Below are positions 8,625 to 16,987 of a stretch of 64,000 nucleotides of DNA, in pieces. The position numbers and the translations under genes were made by a program. The notes below the pieces were generated by a model. It saw only the letters and a list, made by a program, of their open reading frames with translations, was not told where the DNA came from and made no database searches. Source of the stretch: Oceanobacillus oncorhynchi (lineage in GTDB: Bacteria; Bacillota; Bacilli; Bacillales; Amphibacillaceae); NCBI RefSeq assembly GCF_000821065.1, contig NZ_CDGG01000001.1:2418001-2482000 (forward strand), in the 5' to 3' direction. How positions within the stretch are numbered: position 1 is the stretch's first letter; the number at the start of each line of letters is the position of its first letter.

Positions 8625-9161
8625 GTGAGTACAATTGTTGTTATATCAGGAAGTCCTTCAACATTATCCAGATCAGAACGCGTTCTTTATTATTTAGGTG
8701 AATTGGCGGAGCAGCAAGGGTTTCGTGTAAAGCATATATCCGTCAGAGATGTAGAAGCAGAAGATTTGCTGTATGCGAACTTCCAAAGTCCGAAAATCAA
8801 AGAGATTGCCGGGGATTTGGAAGCGGCAGACGGGGTCATCGTCGGGAGTCCTGTCTATAAAGCCTCCTATTCAGGCATCCTAAAGTCATTATTTGATTTA
8901 ATGCCCCAGGATGTTTTACGGGGGACGGTTTCACTGCCTGTTATGACAGGGGGAAGCCTCTCGCATTTATTAGCATTGGATTATGCCTTAAAGCCGCTGC
9001 TTGCTACGTTAAAAAGCCAACCCTTAAAAGGGTTATATTTTCAGGATAGTGAAGTTGATAAAACCAAGGATAATCCAATCCTGGATGAAGCCATGATTAC
9101 TCGGACACATAAACAATTGGATTATTTCCTGGGGAATTTAAAACGAAAAGAATTTGTTTAA
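8625..9161 (+). CDS. NADPH-dependent FMN reductase (SsuE-like)
   Basis: A 178-residue flavodoxin-fold reductase that would supply FMNH2 to a partner monooxygenase. The N-terminus VVISGSPSTLSRS is the phosphate-binding loop, and VIVGSPVYKASYSGILKSLFDLMP is the SsuE/MsuE substrate-side signature (quoted in parts: GSPVYKASYSG, LFDLMP). GTG 8625 has GGAG 7 nt upstream; an ATG at 8598 in frame has no ribosome-binding site. No sulfonate monooxygenase or transporter is nearby, so the partner is unknown. Confidence 0.85.
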   Translation: MSTIVVISGSPSTLSRSERVLYYLGELAEQQGFRVKHISVRDVEAEDLLYANFQSPKIKEIAGDLEAADGVIVGSPVYKASYSGILKSLFDLMPQDVLRGTVSLPVMTGGSLSHLLALDYALKPLLATLKSQPLKGLYFQDSEVDKTKDNPILDEAMITRTHKQLDYFLGNLKRKEFV

Positions 9162-9182
9162 CTGGTTCTTTTTTCAATACAT

Positions 9183-9214
9183 AAAAGGGTCTGCAGCTAA
9201 GCAGGCCTTTTTTT
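9183..9214 (+). terminator. Terminator of the flavin reductase gene
   Basis: AAAAGGGTCTGC (9183-9194) pairs with GCAGGCCTTTT (9201-9211) through one G-U, followed by a T-run. Confidence 0.85.
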
Positions 9215-9382
9215 AATGAGGGAGCTTTTGTCAATAAAATGAGAAATTAATAGAAGCGTGTATGCGGGGGAGTGGATAGTGTAACTTGAAAAAATGCTGT
9301 GTTTATTTGATATATGGTACAATTGAGGTAAAATGGGAATAGTAGTTTCTGTATACTTAGAAGAGGCTGATACAAAAGTATT

Positions 9383-9411
9383 TTGACTGGAGTTTTGTAG
9401 AAGTTTGTATT
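9383..9411 (+). promoter_or_regulatory. Candidate sigma-A promoter of the rsb-sigB operon
   Basis: TTGACT (9383-9388), 17-nt spacer and TGTATT (9406-9411), about 40 nt before rsbR. The -35 is good and the -10 is weak. A housekeeping promoter here is expected from B. subtilis. Confidence 0.45.
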
Positions 9412-9449
9412 AATATGGAAAAATGTTTAGAATTTGGAGGTATCAGGGG

Positions 9450-10319
9450 ATGGATGCAAATCTGAAAGAATTAATGATCAGTAATAGTGATTCTATTGTT
9501 GATAGTTGGATGGATGAAGTAGGGAGAATAAAATCAGGGAATTATACAGCGAGTATATCTGATGAACTCTATGAGAATACCAACCGCGAATTTGTGAATG
9601 TTATTTTTACAAGTATCCAAAATCAGGGGTCTTCGAAAGTAGTAGAAGAATTTTCGGAGAAAATGATCAACCTTGGCTGGCCGCTCAGTTATATAACCGA
9701 TGGGCTGCAGGTTTTTCGTCGTGTTACCATTGAATTTTTACTGAAGCAAGCAGACCAAGTAGATTCCAGTCATTTTTCAAATGTCTTAACAAGCGTAGAT
9801 GAATGGATAGAACCATTGATTCGACAGCTCGTCAATGAGTATTCAGGAAGCTGGGAAAATATTTTATCTTTACAGCGGGTAGCTTTACAGGAACTATCCG
9901 CACCGTTGATCCCTGTTATGGAAGGGATAACCGTCATGCCGTTGATTGGAACCATTGATACGGACAGAGCGAAATTGATTATGGAGAATTTACTGGAGGG
10001 GGCAATCAAGCATAACTCCGAAGTTGTCTTAATAGATATTACGGGTGTTCCTGTTGTGGACACCATGGTAGCACATCATATTATTCAGGCAGCGGAAGCG
10101 GTCAGACTGATTGGATCTACATGTATTCTTGTAGGCATCCGTCCGGAAATTGCTCAAACGATTATAAATATAGGGATTGATTTAAGTAAATTCCCTACCA
10201 GAAGCTCTTTGAAAAAAGGTTTTACCAGAGCGCTTGAAATAACTGGAAGAACTGTTGTGGATTTGCCTTCTAAAAACCAAGGCATTGATGAAATAATGAA
10301 TGCTCTTAAGGGGGAATAG
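9450..10319 (+). CDS. rsbR: RsbR, stressosome scaffold/sensor protein
   Basis: Co-antagonist in the stressosome that holds RsbT until environmental stress. The 289-residue protein has an N-terminal non-heme globin-like domain (about 1-135), a linker helix and a C-terminal STAS domain (about 150-270). The two threonines phosphorylated by RsbT in B. subtilis RsbRA fall at the same numbers here: Thr171 in TIDTDRA and Thr205 in VVDTMVA. ATG 9450 lies 9 nt from TTGGAGG; an in-frame ATG at 9423 lacks a site. First gene of rsbRSTUVW-sigB-rsbX. Confidence 0.95.
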   Translation: MDANLKELMISNSDSIVDSWMDEVGRIKSGNYTASISDELYENTNREFVNVIFTSIQNQGSSKVVEEFSEKMINLGWPLSYITDGLQVFRRVTIEFLLKQADQVDSSHFSNVLTSVDEWIEPLIRQLVNEYSGSWENILSLQRVALQELSAPLIPVMEGITVMPLIGTIDTDRAKLIMENLLEGAIKHNSEVVLIDITGVPVVDTMVAHHIIQAAEAVRLIGSTCILVGIRPEIAQTIINIGIDLSKFPTRSSLKKGFTRALEITGRTVVDLPSKNQGIDEIMNALKGE

Positions 10320-10324
10320 AGAAA

Positions 10325-10681
10325 ATGCGGATACCTATTTTAAAGTTGCACAATTATTTGCTGATTTCTATTCAGACGGAGATTGATGATCAAACGGCTA
10401 TTAAATTTCAGGAAGATTTATTAGCAAAAATTCATAAAACAGGTGCAACAGGTGTTGTGATTGATTTGACATCTGTTGATATCATTGATTCTTTTATTGC
10501 AAAAGTACTTGGTGATGTTGTGTCCATGTCGGATTTAATGGGGGCGCGTGTTGTATTAACTGGAATTCAGCCAGCTGTTGCAATGACATTAATTGACTTG
10601 GGAATACACTTGCAAAATGTCCCGACAGCATTAGATTTAGAACAAGGTTTAGTGAAGTTACATCAGGAATTGGGAGGTTAA
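10325..10681 (+). CDS. rsbS: RsbS, STAS-domain stressosome antagonist
   Basis: A 118-residue single STAS domain that, with RsbR, sequesters the RsbT kinase in the stressosome. The phosphorylatable serine is Ser56 in IIDSFIAK (equivalent to Ser59 of B. subtilis RsbS). It starts with ATG 5 nt after rsbR and precedes rsbT by 3 nt, so the three are translationally clustered. Confidence 0.95.
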   Translation: MRIPILKLHNYLLISIQTEIDDQTAIKFQEDLLAKIHKTGATGVVIDLTSVDIIDSFIAKVLGDVVSMSDLMGARVVLTGIQPAVAMTLIDLGIHLQNVPTALDLEQGLVKLHQELGG

Positions 10682-10684
10682 TAT

Positions 10685-11086
10685 ATGAACCCAAGATCCT
10701 GTGTCAACATTCATAAAGAGTGGGATATTGTTGGAGCAAGACAGCTCGGACGGGAAATGGCAAAAGAAATTGGCTTTGGAACCGTTGATCAGGCAAGGAT
10801 TGCTACCGCAGTATCTGAATTAGCTCGCAATATTTATTTATATGCTAAAAATGGACAGGTTTGTTTTGAGTACATTTATACGAACAGTCAAAAAGGAATC
10901 TTAATGACAGCTGTGGACACTGGTCCAGGAATAAAAGATATAAGCCGTGTCATGCAAGATGGCTATACGACCTCTGGAGGGCTTGGTGCTGGACTGCCCG
11001 GGGTAAAACGCTTGATGGATGAATTTGATATAGAATCCGCAGCGGGGGAAGGAACTAAAATCAAAGCGATTAAATGGATCAGATAA
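10685..11086 (+). CDS. rsbT: RsbT, serine/threonine switch kinase
   Basis: A 133-residue GHKL-type kinase that phosphorylates RsbR and RsbS under stress, leaves the stressosome and activates RsbU. The N-box is ATAVSELARNIYLYA, and G-boxes are DTGPGI and GGLGAGLPGVKRLMD. ATG start behind GGGAGG. Unlike in B. subtilis, where rsbU follows closely, 183 bp of noncoding sequence separates it from rsbU. Confidence 0.95.
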   Translation: MNPRSCVNIHKEWDIVGARQLGREMAKEIGFGTVDQARIATAVSELARNIYLYAKNGQVCFEYIYTNSQKGILMTAVDTGPGIKDISRVMQDGYTTSGGLGAGLPGVKRLMDEFDIESAAGEGTKIKAIKWIR

Positions 11087-11269
11087 TATAATCCTTTTAT
11101 TTTAGCACCCTTCCTTATTTTATCCAGTACATGCCATTGGTAATCCAGGTGAGAAAAAAAGAAAGAGAAAACAGTTGTGTTTAAAAATCACGAAACACCG
11201 GTTTACCAGCTCGGGGAAAGCCTTAAAAAAGAATAAAAGGTTCTTTGAAATAAGGGGGGAGTAACCACA

Positions 11270-12283
11270 GTGGAAGAAACGATCAGAAAAAATACTGTAA
11301 AATACCAGAAATTATTACAAAAATATATTGAAACACAAGATGAGAAATCATTGTATGACCTTGAATTAATCAGCAAAGCTTTTATTAAAAAGAATATCTT
11401 GCCGGAAGAATTAATCAATTTGCATATTCAGGCAATGGAGCGGATTTATCCTCAATTATTGGAGGAATATAAGCTGTCGATGGAATTTTTATTAGAAGCT
11501 ACGGTTTTCTATGGATTGGCATTGCAGGAAGTTGATTATTTAAGACAGGAAAAAGATGTGCTGACTTCTGAAATTTCTGTTGCGGCGAATATGCAAAAGA
11601 CCTTGCTTGGAACGCAAAGGCCGGAAGTAAGCGGATTAGATATCGGCGCGATTAGTGTTCCTGCTCATCAGATGAACGGAGATTATCATCATTTCACCAA
11701 AGGAAGCAATGGGACAATCGGGATTGCCATTGCGGATGTCGTTGGAAAAGGAATACCGGCAGCACTGTGTATGTCGATGATCAAATATGCAATGGACAGT
11801 TATCCAGAAGCGACAATGTCACCAAATAAAGTATTAGAAAACCTGAATCGTGTAGTAGAAAGAAATATTGATCCCAGTATGTTTATTACGATGTGTTATG
11901 CACATTATTTGCCGGCGGAAAGTAAATTAAGATTATCTTCCGCAGGGCATGAGCCGGGATATATTTTCCGTGCAGAAACGGAAGAATTTGAAGAGGTTCG
12001 TGCGAAAGGGATTGTACTCGGCGTGATGCCGGATGCTACTTATCGGGAATATGAATTAGCAATTCAGAAGGATGACCTGATTATCTTTCTGACAGATGGT
12101 GTTTCCGAGTGCAGAGACGGCGACCGGTTTATTGAAACAGAAGAATTGTTGGAAGTCATCCGAAAATATATTGATTTACCGGCACAGGAGCTGGTAGAAA
12201 ATGTGTATCAGTATTTTGAAAAACTGCAGGATTTTCAATTGAGGGATGATTTTACATTAATTGTTCTTCGTAAAGAGGTTTAA
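11270..12283 (+). CDS. rsbU: RsbU, PP2C-type phosphatase, positive regulator of sigma-B
   Basis: Dephosphorylates RsbV-P when bound by RsbT, so relaying environmental stress. The 337-residue protein has the N-terminal RsbT-binding helical domain (about 1-85) and a C-terminal PPM/SpoIIE-like phosphatase domain (about 115-335) with GDYHHF, IADVVGKGIPAA, SSAGHEPG, FLTDGVSE and RDDFTLIVL. The GTG at 11270 is preceded by AAGGGGGGA. The last codons overlap a sigma-B promoter for the downstream rsbV-rsbW-sigB-rsbX genes. Confidence 0.95.
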   Translation: MEETIRKNTVKYQKLLQKYIETQDEKSLYDLELISKAFIKKNILPEELINLHIQAMERIYPQLLEEYKLSMEFLLEATVFYGLALQEVDYLRQEKDVLTSEISVAANMQKTLLGTQRPEVSGLDIGAISVPAHQMNGDYHHFTKGSNGTIGIAIADVVGKGIPAALCMSMIKYAMDSYPEATMSPNKVLENLNRVVERNIDPSMFITMCYAHYLPAESKLRLSSAGHEPGYIFRAETEEFEEVRAKGIVLGVMPDATYREYELAIQKDDLIIFLTDGVSECRDGDRFIETEELLEVIRKYIDLPAQELVENVYQYFEKLQDFQLRDDFTLIVLRKEV

Positions 12284-12302
12284 AGAAATAAATGCAGGGA
12301 AT
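12278..12302 (+). promoter_or_regulatory. Sigma-B promoter of rsbV-rsbW-sigB-rsbX
   Basis: GTTTAA (12278-12283), 13-nt spacer and GGGAAT (12297-12302) match the sigma-B consensus GTTTAA-N12-15-GGGWAW. It overlaps the rsbU stop codon and lies upstream of rsbV, the position of the autoregulatory promoter in B. subtilis. It gives the positive feedback loop of the regulon. Confidence 0.88.
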
Positions 12303-12415
12303 ACAATATAATAGTTTATTCTAGTTAAATAAATTTCGTTTCAAATGTTATAGAGAAAATGAATTTATAATGTATAGTCATCTAATCTTATATCTGGATG
12401 GCAGAGGGGGTTATT

Positions 12416-12748
12416 ATGAATTTATCAGTAAACGTACAAGAAGACAGCAATGTAAAAGTTTTAGAAGTGAGCGGAGAGATTGATGCATACACAGCTCCGG
12501 AGCTGAAAGAAACATTAATGCCGCTGATGAGAGAGAGCGGCAATGAAATCGAAGTAGATTTAGAAAATGTGCAGTATATGGACAGTACCGGTTTAGGAGT
12601 GTTTGTCAGCGCTTTGAAAGCCTCTAAGGAAAGCGGAAGCCATTATACGTTGAAAAATGTGCAGGATCGGGTTTTTCGTATTTTTGAGATTACCGGACTT
12701 AGTGAGATTATAGAGATCAAAGCAGCGATTCGAGGTGGCAATGAGTGA
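12416..12748 (+). CDS. rsbV: RsbV, anti-anti-sigma factor
   Basis: A 110-residue STAS protein that, when unphosphorylated, binds RsbW and frees sigma-B. The phosphorylated serine is Ser57 in YMDSTGLG. ATG 12416 follows GAGGGGG; the in-frame ATG at 12398 would place that site inside the gene. The stop codon overlaps the rsbW start (TGATG). Confidence 0.96.
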   Translation: MNLSVNVQEDSNVKVLEVSGEIDAYTAPELKETLMPLMRESGNEIEVDLENVQYMDSTGLGVFVSALKASKESGSHYTLKNVQDRVFRIFEITGLSEIIEIKAAIRGGNE

Positions 12749-13224
12749 TGGAAGCATTTGATTATATAGAGATGAAAGTACCGGCGAAAGCGGAGTATAT
12801 TGGAGTAATGCGTCTGACTCTATCGGGGGTTGCCAACCGGATGGGCTTTTCCTATGATGCGATTGAAGATTTAAAAGTAGCTATCTCTGAAGCAGTTACA
12901 AATGCTGTAGAGCATGCTTATGAAGAAAAAGAATCTGGTGAAATTACAGTTGGCTTCGGCCTGTATGAAGACCGGATGGAAATTATGGTAGCTGATCGCG
13001 GAGGAAGCTTTGATTTAGAAGAAGTAAAGAACGGTACAGGGCCATATCAATCCGATGAACCTGTTGAAAAAATCCGGGAAGGAGGGTTTGGCCTATTCCT
13101 GATTGAAGCACTCATGGACGAAGTAAAAATCAACAATAAATATGGCGTAATGGTTATTATGACTAAATACAATAGAGAAGAAGAGGTGGACATGGATGAC
13201 GACCAAATCTCAACCATTCAATAG
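12748..13224 (+). CDS. rsbW: RsbW, anti-sigma-B factor and RsbV kinase
   Basis: Binds sigma-B and keeps it from RNA polymerase; phosphorylates RsbV. 158 residues with YIEMKVPAKAEYIGV at the start, the GHKL N-box EAVTNAVEHAY, and G-boxes DRGGSFD and GGFGLFLI. ATG 12748 is 9 nt from GAGGTGG. The 3' end overlaps sigB by 29 nt, which should couple anti-sigma and sigma synthesis. Confidence 0.96.
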   Translation: MEAFDYIEMKVPAKAEYIGVMRLTLSGVANRMGFSYDAIEDLKVAISEAVTNAVEHAYEEKESGEITVGFGLYEDRMEIMVADRGGSFDLEEVKNGTGPYQSDEPVEKIREGGFGLFLIEALMDEVKINNKYGVMVIMTKYNREEEVDMDDDQISTIQ

Positions 13225-13987
13225 AGGGGGAGATGAGGTTTACCAATGGATAAGTACACTTCAGGAAGATCCAACAAATGAAGAATTACAGGAAAAGATT
13301 GTTTTAACTTATCAGAATCTCGTTGGATCTATTGCCAGGAAGTACTCCAAAAATAGCGCTATTCATGAAGACCTTGTACAAGTCGGCATGATTGGATTGC
13401 TTGGGGCAATTAAGAGGTACGATCCGTCATATGGTAAGTCGTTTGAGTCTTTCGCTATTCCAACCATTATTGGTGAAATAAAGCGATTTATACGAGATAA
13501 GACATGGAGTGTCCATGTGCCTCGTCGTATTAAAGAATTGGGACCAAAAATCCGCAAAAGTGCTGATGAACTAACGACTAAAAATCAAAAATCTCCTACC
13601 ATACAAGAAATTGCAGAACACATTGGTGTACCGGAAGAAGAAGTTTTAGAAACAATGGAAATGAGTAAAAGCTATAAAGCTTTATCAGTTGACCATAAAA
13701 TTGAAGCTGATTCAGACGGCAGCACTGTTGCTATATTGGACTTAATTGGTAACGAAGACAATAGTCTTAAAAACTTGGAGCAAAAAATGATTCTTGAAAA
13801 AGTTCTTCCTGTTTTATCAGAACGGGAGCAGCTTATTTTAGAATGCACCTATTTTAAAAACATGAGCCAGAAAGAAACAGGTGAAATGCTGGGTATTTCT
13901 CAAATGCATGTGTCACGGCTTCAAAGACGAGCACTCCGTAAATTGCGAGAAACAATGCAAACAGAAAGTACGGAGGTATTCGATTGA
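13196..13987 (+). CDS. sigB: RNA polymerase sigma-B factor
   Basis: General stress sigma factor, 263 residues. Region 2 contains EDLVQVGMIGLLGAIKRYDP and FESFAIPTIIGEIKRF; region 3 starts VPRRIKELGP; region 4 has the KETGEMLGISQMHVSRLQRRA helix-turn-helix (given in pieces: KETGEMLGISQ, MHVSRLQRR). The ATG at 13196 lies inside rsbW, 7 nt from AGAGGTGG. The promoter at 12278-12302 shows it controls its own operon. Confidence 0.97.
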   Translation: MTTKSQPFNRGGDEVYQWISTLQEDPTNEELQEKIVLTYQNLVGSIARKYSKNSAIHEDLVQVGMIGLLGAIKRYDPSYGKSFESFAIPTIIGEIKRFIRDKTWSVHVPRRIKELGPKIRKSADELTTKNQKSPTIQEIAEHIGVPEEEVLETMEMSKSYKALSVDHKIEADSDGSTVAILDLIGNEDNSLKNLEQKMILEKVLPVLSEREQLILECTYFKNMSQKETGEMLGISQMHVSRLQRRALRKLRETMQTESTEVFD

Positions 13988-14589
13988 TTTCCGGTAAATA
14001 TGTCGATGTTTCCGTCTATCAACAATCTAAAAAGGGTAATCATTTATGTGGAGACAGTTACTTTTTTATAGAAGAAGACCATATGTTTCTAGGAGTGCTC
14101 GCGGATGGTCTTGGAAGCGGGGCAATTGCAAAAGAATCCTCACAGGCAGTAATCGATATTGTGAAGGAGCATAAATTTAAAACAGTAAAAGAAATTGTTG
14201 ATTTATGCAATAAAAAATTGCTTGGCATGCGTGGTGCAGTGATGGGGATTTTAAAATTAGACTTCATCGATCAGACCTTTACTTTTTCCTCCATTGGAAA
14301 TATAGGGATTATTATTTTGGAGCGAGGCTGTAAGAAAAAGCGAAATATTCCAAGCTCTGGATATTTGGGATCTCGTTACCGAGGCGTAAAGGCTATGACG
14401 GAAAAATTAACCGATGGAACAAATTTCATTGTATTTTCAGACGGCGTAAAAGATAAAGAGTTATCTGCGTATTATTTTAAAGACTACAATGTAGAGCAGA
14501 TTACGGATACTTATGCGCAGCATAGTGACGGTACCAGGCAGGATGATACAACGTTACTGGCAATTAGATACAAAGGAGAAAAAGGTTGA
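13984..14589 (+). CDS. rsbX: RsbX, PP2C-type phosphatase resetting the stressosome
   Basis: Negative regulator that dephosphorylates RsbS and RsbR after stress. 201 residues with the PPM features ADGLGSGAIA, ILKLDF, FSDGVKD and DDTTLLAI. The TTG at 13984 overlaps the sigB stop codon (TTGA) and sits behind CGGAGG. Last gene of the sigma-B operon, followed by a long-armed hairpin. Confidence 0.94.
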   Translation: MISGKYVDVSVYQQSKKGNHLCGDSYFFIEEDHMFLGVLADGLGSGAIAKESSQAVIDIVKEHKFKTVKEIVDLCNKKLLGMRGAVMGILKLDFIDQTFTFSSIGNIGIIILERGCKKKRNIPSSGYLGSRYRGVKAMTEKLTDGTNFIVFSDGVKDKELSAYYFKDYNVEQITDTYAQHSDGTRQDDTTLLAIRYKGEKG

Positions 14590-14651
14590 TTTATAATCAC
14601 AATAACATGAACATGGATTCATTTATTATTGATTATAAATCAATCTTTTTT
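14586..14651 (+). terminator. Terminator of the sigB operon
   Basis: Perfect 14-bp arms TTGATTTATAATCA (14586-14599) and TGATTATAAATCAA (14630-14643), then CTTTTTTG. The 30-nt loop is longer than usual. Confidence 0.75.
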
Positions 14652-14720
14652 GTTGTGTCAGAAAGCATTGACACGTTTAATTTGATACAATAGAACGTAG
14701 AGTAAGGAGGAGAAGCAACA

Positions 14721-16880
14721 GTGAGTGCAGATGAAAAATTAATTGCAATCGTATCAAAAGATACCAATATTCAAGGAAACACTGTTTCGAAAGTGATTTC
14801 TCTTTTAAATGAAGGGAATACCGTTCCGTTTATTGCAAGATATCGAAAAGAAGCCACAGGCGGATTGGATGAAGTAAAAATAAAAGAGATACAGGATAGG
14901 TGGACATATGTCCTTAACCTGTCTGAACGAAAACAAGAAGTACTTCGTATCATTGAAGAACAAGGTAAGCTGACAGATGAATTAAGAAACGACATTGAAA
15001 AAGCGACGCAGCTTCAAAAAGTAGAAGATCTGTATCGCCCTTATAAACAAAAACGCCGTACAAGAGCTACTATCGCAAAGGAAAAAGGATTAGAGCCATT
15101 TGCCCAAGCTATTTGGGAGCAGAGCGAATCACTTGAGTTAGAACAGGAAGCCACACAATATTTCTCTGAAGAGCATGAGCTAAGCACCGTAGAAGAGGTA
15201 CTTCAGGGAGTAAATGATATCATTGCAGAATGGATTTCTGATGAACCGGCTTACCGTGAATTTATTCGCGATGCCACGATGAAGCAAGGAACCATCCAAT
15301 CTGAAGAGAAAAATAAAGCAGCAGATGAAAAACAGATTTTTGAGATGTATTATGAATATAGTGAAACGGTTCGCTCATTAGTTTCCCATCGTATTCTTGC
15401 ACTTAACCGCGGAGAAAAAGAGGGGATTTTAAAAGTACAGGTAGAACCGCCTGTTGATAAAATAATTGCCTATTTAGAGAAAAAGGTAATTAAAAAAACG
15501 TGCCCGCAGCATATGAAGGAATTATTAACAGCAGCTGTAGAGGATAGCTATAAAAGGTTGATTGAACCCTCCGTGGAACGAGAAATCCGCAGTGCACTTA
15601 CAGAAAAAGCGGAAGCACAGGCGATTGAAGTTTTCTCCGTAAATTTAAGGAATCTATTACTTCAGCCGCCATTAAAAGGGAAAGTCATTTTAGGAGTGGA
15701 TCCGGCTTTCCGTACTGGCTGTAAGCTTGCGATTGTGGATGAAACCGGGAAGGTCCATCAAATCCATGTGATTTATCCGACTGCTCCAAAGAAAGATGTG
15801 AAGGGCGCAGAGAAGGTGGTTATCAGCTTAATAAATCAATTTGATGTAGAGCTGGTTGCGATTGGAAATGGTACAGCATCACGGGAAACAGAGCAATTTA
15901 TTTCAGATGTATTAACAAATAACAAGCTGGATATTCCGTATATTATTGTAAATGAAGCAGGAGCAAGTGTGTACTCTGCCTCCGCTTTAGCAAGAGAGGA
16001 ATTCCCTGATCTACAAGTAGAGGAAAGAAGTGCTGTATCTATTGCAAGACGGGTACAGGATCCATTAGCGGAACTGGTGAAAATTGATCCGAAGTCCATC
16101 GGCGTTGGGCAATATCAGCATGATGTCAGTCAAAAAGAGCTGTCCAATTCGTTGACATTCGTTGTGGAAACAGCGGTTAACCAAGTCGGTGTTAATGTGA
16201 ATACAGCTTCTTCCTCTCTTTTGCAGTACGTATCTGGTTTAAGTAAAACCGTTGCAAATAATGTGATCAAAAAACGGGAAGAGGAGGGGAAATTTACCAG
16301 CCGGAAGCAATTAAAGAAAATCCCGAGACTTGGGGCGAAAACATATGAGCAGGCGATCGGTTTCTTGAGAATTGTAGATGGGGATACACCGCTTGACCGT
16401 ACTCCTATTCATCCGGAAAGCTATCCACATGTGAAAGCATTATTAAACAAGCTCAAGTTTGATGAACAAGCTCTGGGGACAGCGCCTTTGCAGCAAAAGA
16501 TAGAAGGAATAGACAAGCAGGCTGTCGCGGAAGAATTAGAGATTGGACTGCCGACATTAGAAGATATTCTGGAGGCATTAAGCAAGCCGGAACGTGACTT
16601 GCGTGATGATTTTCCACAGCCGTTATTAAAGAAAAATGTCATGAATATGGAAGATTTAAAACCTGGCATGGAGCTTCAGGGAACGGTGCGAAATGTGGTT
16701 GATTTTGGAGTCTTTGTTGATATTGGTGTTAAACAGGACGGTCTTGTGCATATCTCTAAGATGTCCAAGCAGTTCGTCAAGCATCCCATGGATGTCGCTT
16801 CTGTTGGTGATGTAGTCACCGTCTGGGTCGATGATGTGAATGTCCAAAAAGGAAGAATTGCGCTTTCAATGATTCAATAA
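14721..16880 (+). CDS. tex: Tex-family RNA-binding transcription accessory protein
   Basis: A 719-residue cytoplasmic nucleic-acid-binding protein, full family length. It begins with the Tex_N region (GNTVPFIARYRKEATGGL), has a YqgF/RNase H-like core (about 320-450, LGVDPAFRTGCKLAIVD), helix-hairpin-helix motifs (about 490-560, VNTASSSLLQYVSGL) and a C-terminal S1 domain (about 645-717, GMELQGTVRNVVDFGVFVDIG, here noted only by its core GVFVDIGVKQDGLVH). GTG start behind AAGGAGGAG. It follows rsbX as in B. subtilis. The exact role, in transcription or translation quality control, is still unclear for the family. Confidence 0.94.
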   Translation: MSADEKLIAIVSKDTNIQGNTVSKVISLLNEGNTVPFIARYRKEATGGLDEVKIKEIQDRWTYVLNLSERKQEVLRIIEEQGKLTDELRNDIEKATQLQKVEDLYRPYKQKRRTRATIAKEKGLEPFAQAIWEQSESLELEQEATQYFSEEHELSTVEEVLQGVNDIIAEWISDEPAYREFIRDATMKQGTIQSEEKNKAADEKQIFEMYYEYSETVRSLVSHRILALNRGEKEGILKVQVEPPVDKIIAYLEKKVIKKTCPQHMKELLTAAVEDSYKRLIEPSVEREIRSALTEKAEAQAIEVFSVNLRNLLLQPPLKGKVILGVDPAFRTGCKLAIVDETGKVHQIHVIYPTAPKKDVKGAEKVVISLINQFDVELVAIGNGTASRETEQFISDVLTNNKLDIPYIIVNEAGASVYSASALAREEFPDLQVEERSAVSIARRVQDPLAELVKIDPKSIGVGQYQHDVSQKELSNSLTFVVETAVNQVGVNVNTASSSLLQYVSGLSKTVANNVIKKREEEGKFTSRKQLKKIPRLGAKTYEQAIGFLRIVDGDTPLDRTPIHPESYPHVKALLNKLKFDEQALGTAPLQQKIEGIDKQAVAEELEIGLPTLEDILEALSKPERDLRDDFPQPLLKKNVMNMEDLKPGMELQGTVRNVVDFGVFVDIGVKQDGLVHISKMSKQFVKHPMDVASVGDVVTVWVDDVNVQKGRIALSMIQ

Positions 16881-16894
16881 TGTATAAATAAGAT

Positions 16895-16930
16895 AAGGGA
16901 GCTTCCATGCTGGGAAGTTCCCTCTTTTTC
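16895..16930 (+). terminator. Terminator of tex
   Basis: GGGAGCTTCC and GGGAAGTTCCC pair with one mismatch, followed by TCTTTTT. Confidence 0.75.
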
Positions 16931-16936
16931 AACCAT

Positions 16937-16978
16937 AAAAAAAGACGCTCACCATTAGATAAGGAGAGGTCTTTTTTT
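16937..16978 (-). terminator. Terminator of katA
   Basis: AAAAAAAGACGCTC and GAGAGGTCTTTTTTT can pair imperfectly around an 18-nt loop. On the minus strand it follows the katA stop and ends in a T-run, and it could act in both directions. Confidence 0.7.
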
Positions 16979-16987
16979 ATTTTTCTA

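Noticed and set aside
12338-12371. Second promoter directly before rsbV (TTTCAA ... TATAAT)
   Set aside because: The spacer would be 21 nt, and no sigma-B -10 lies at correct distance from GTTTCA; the promoter at 12278-12302 is clearly better.
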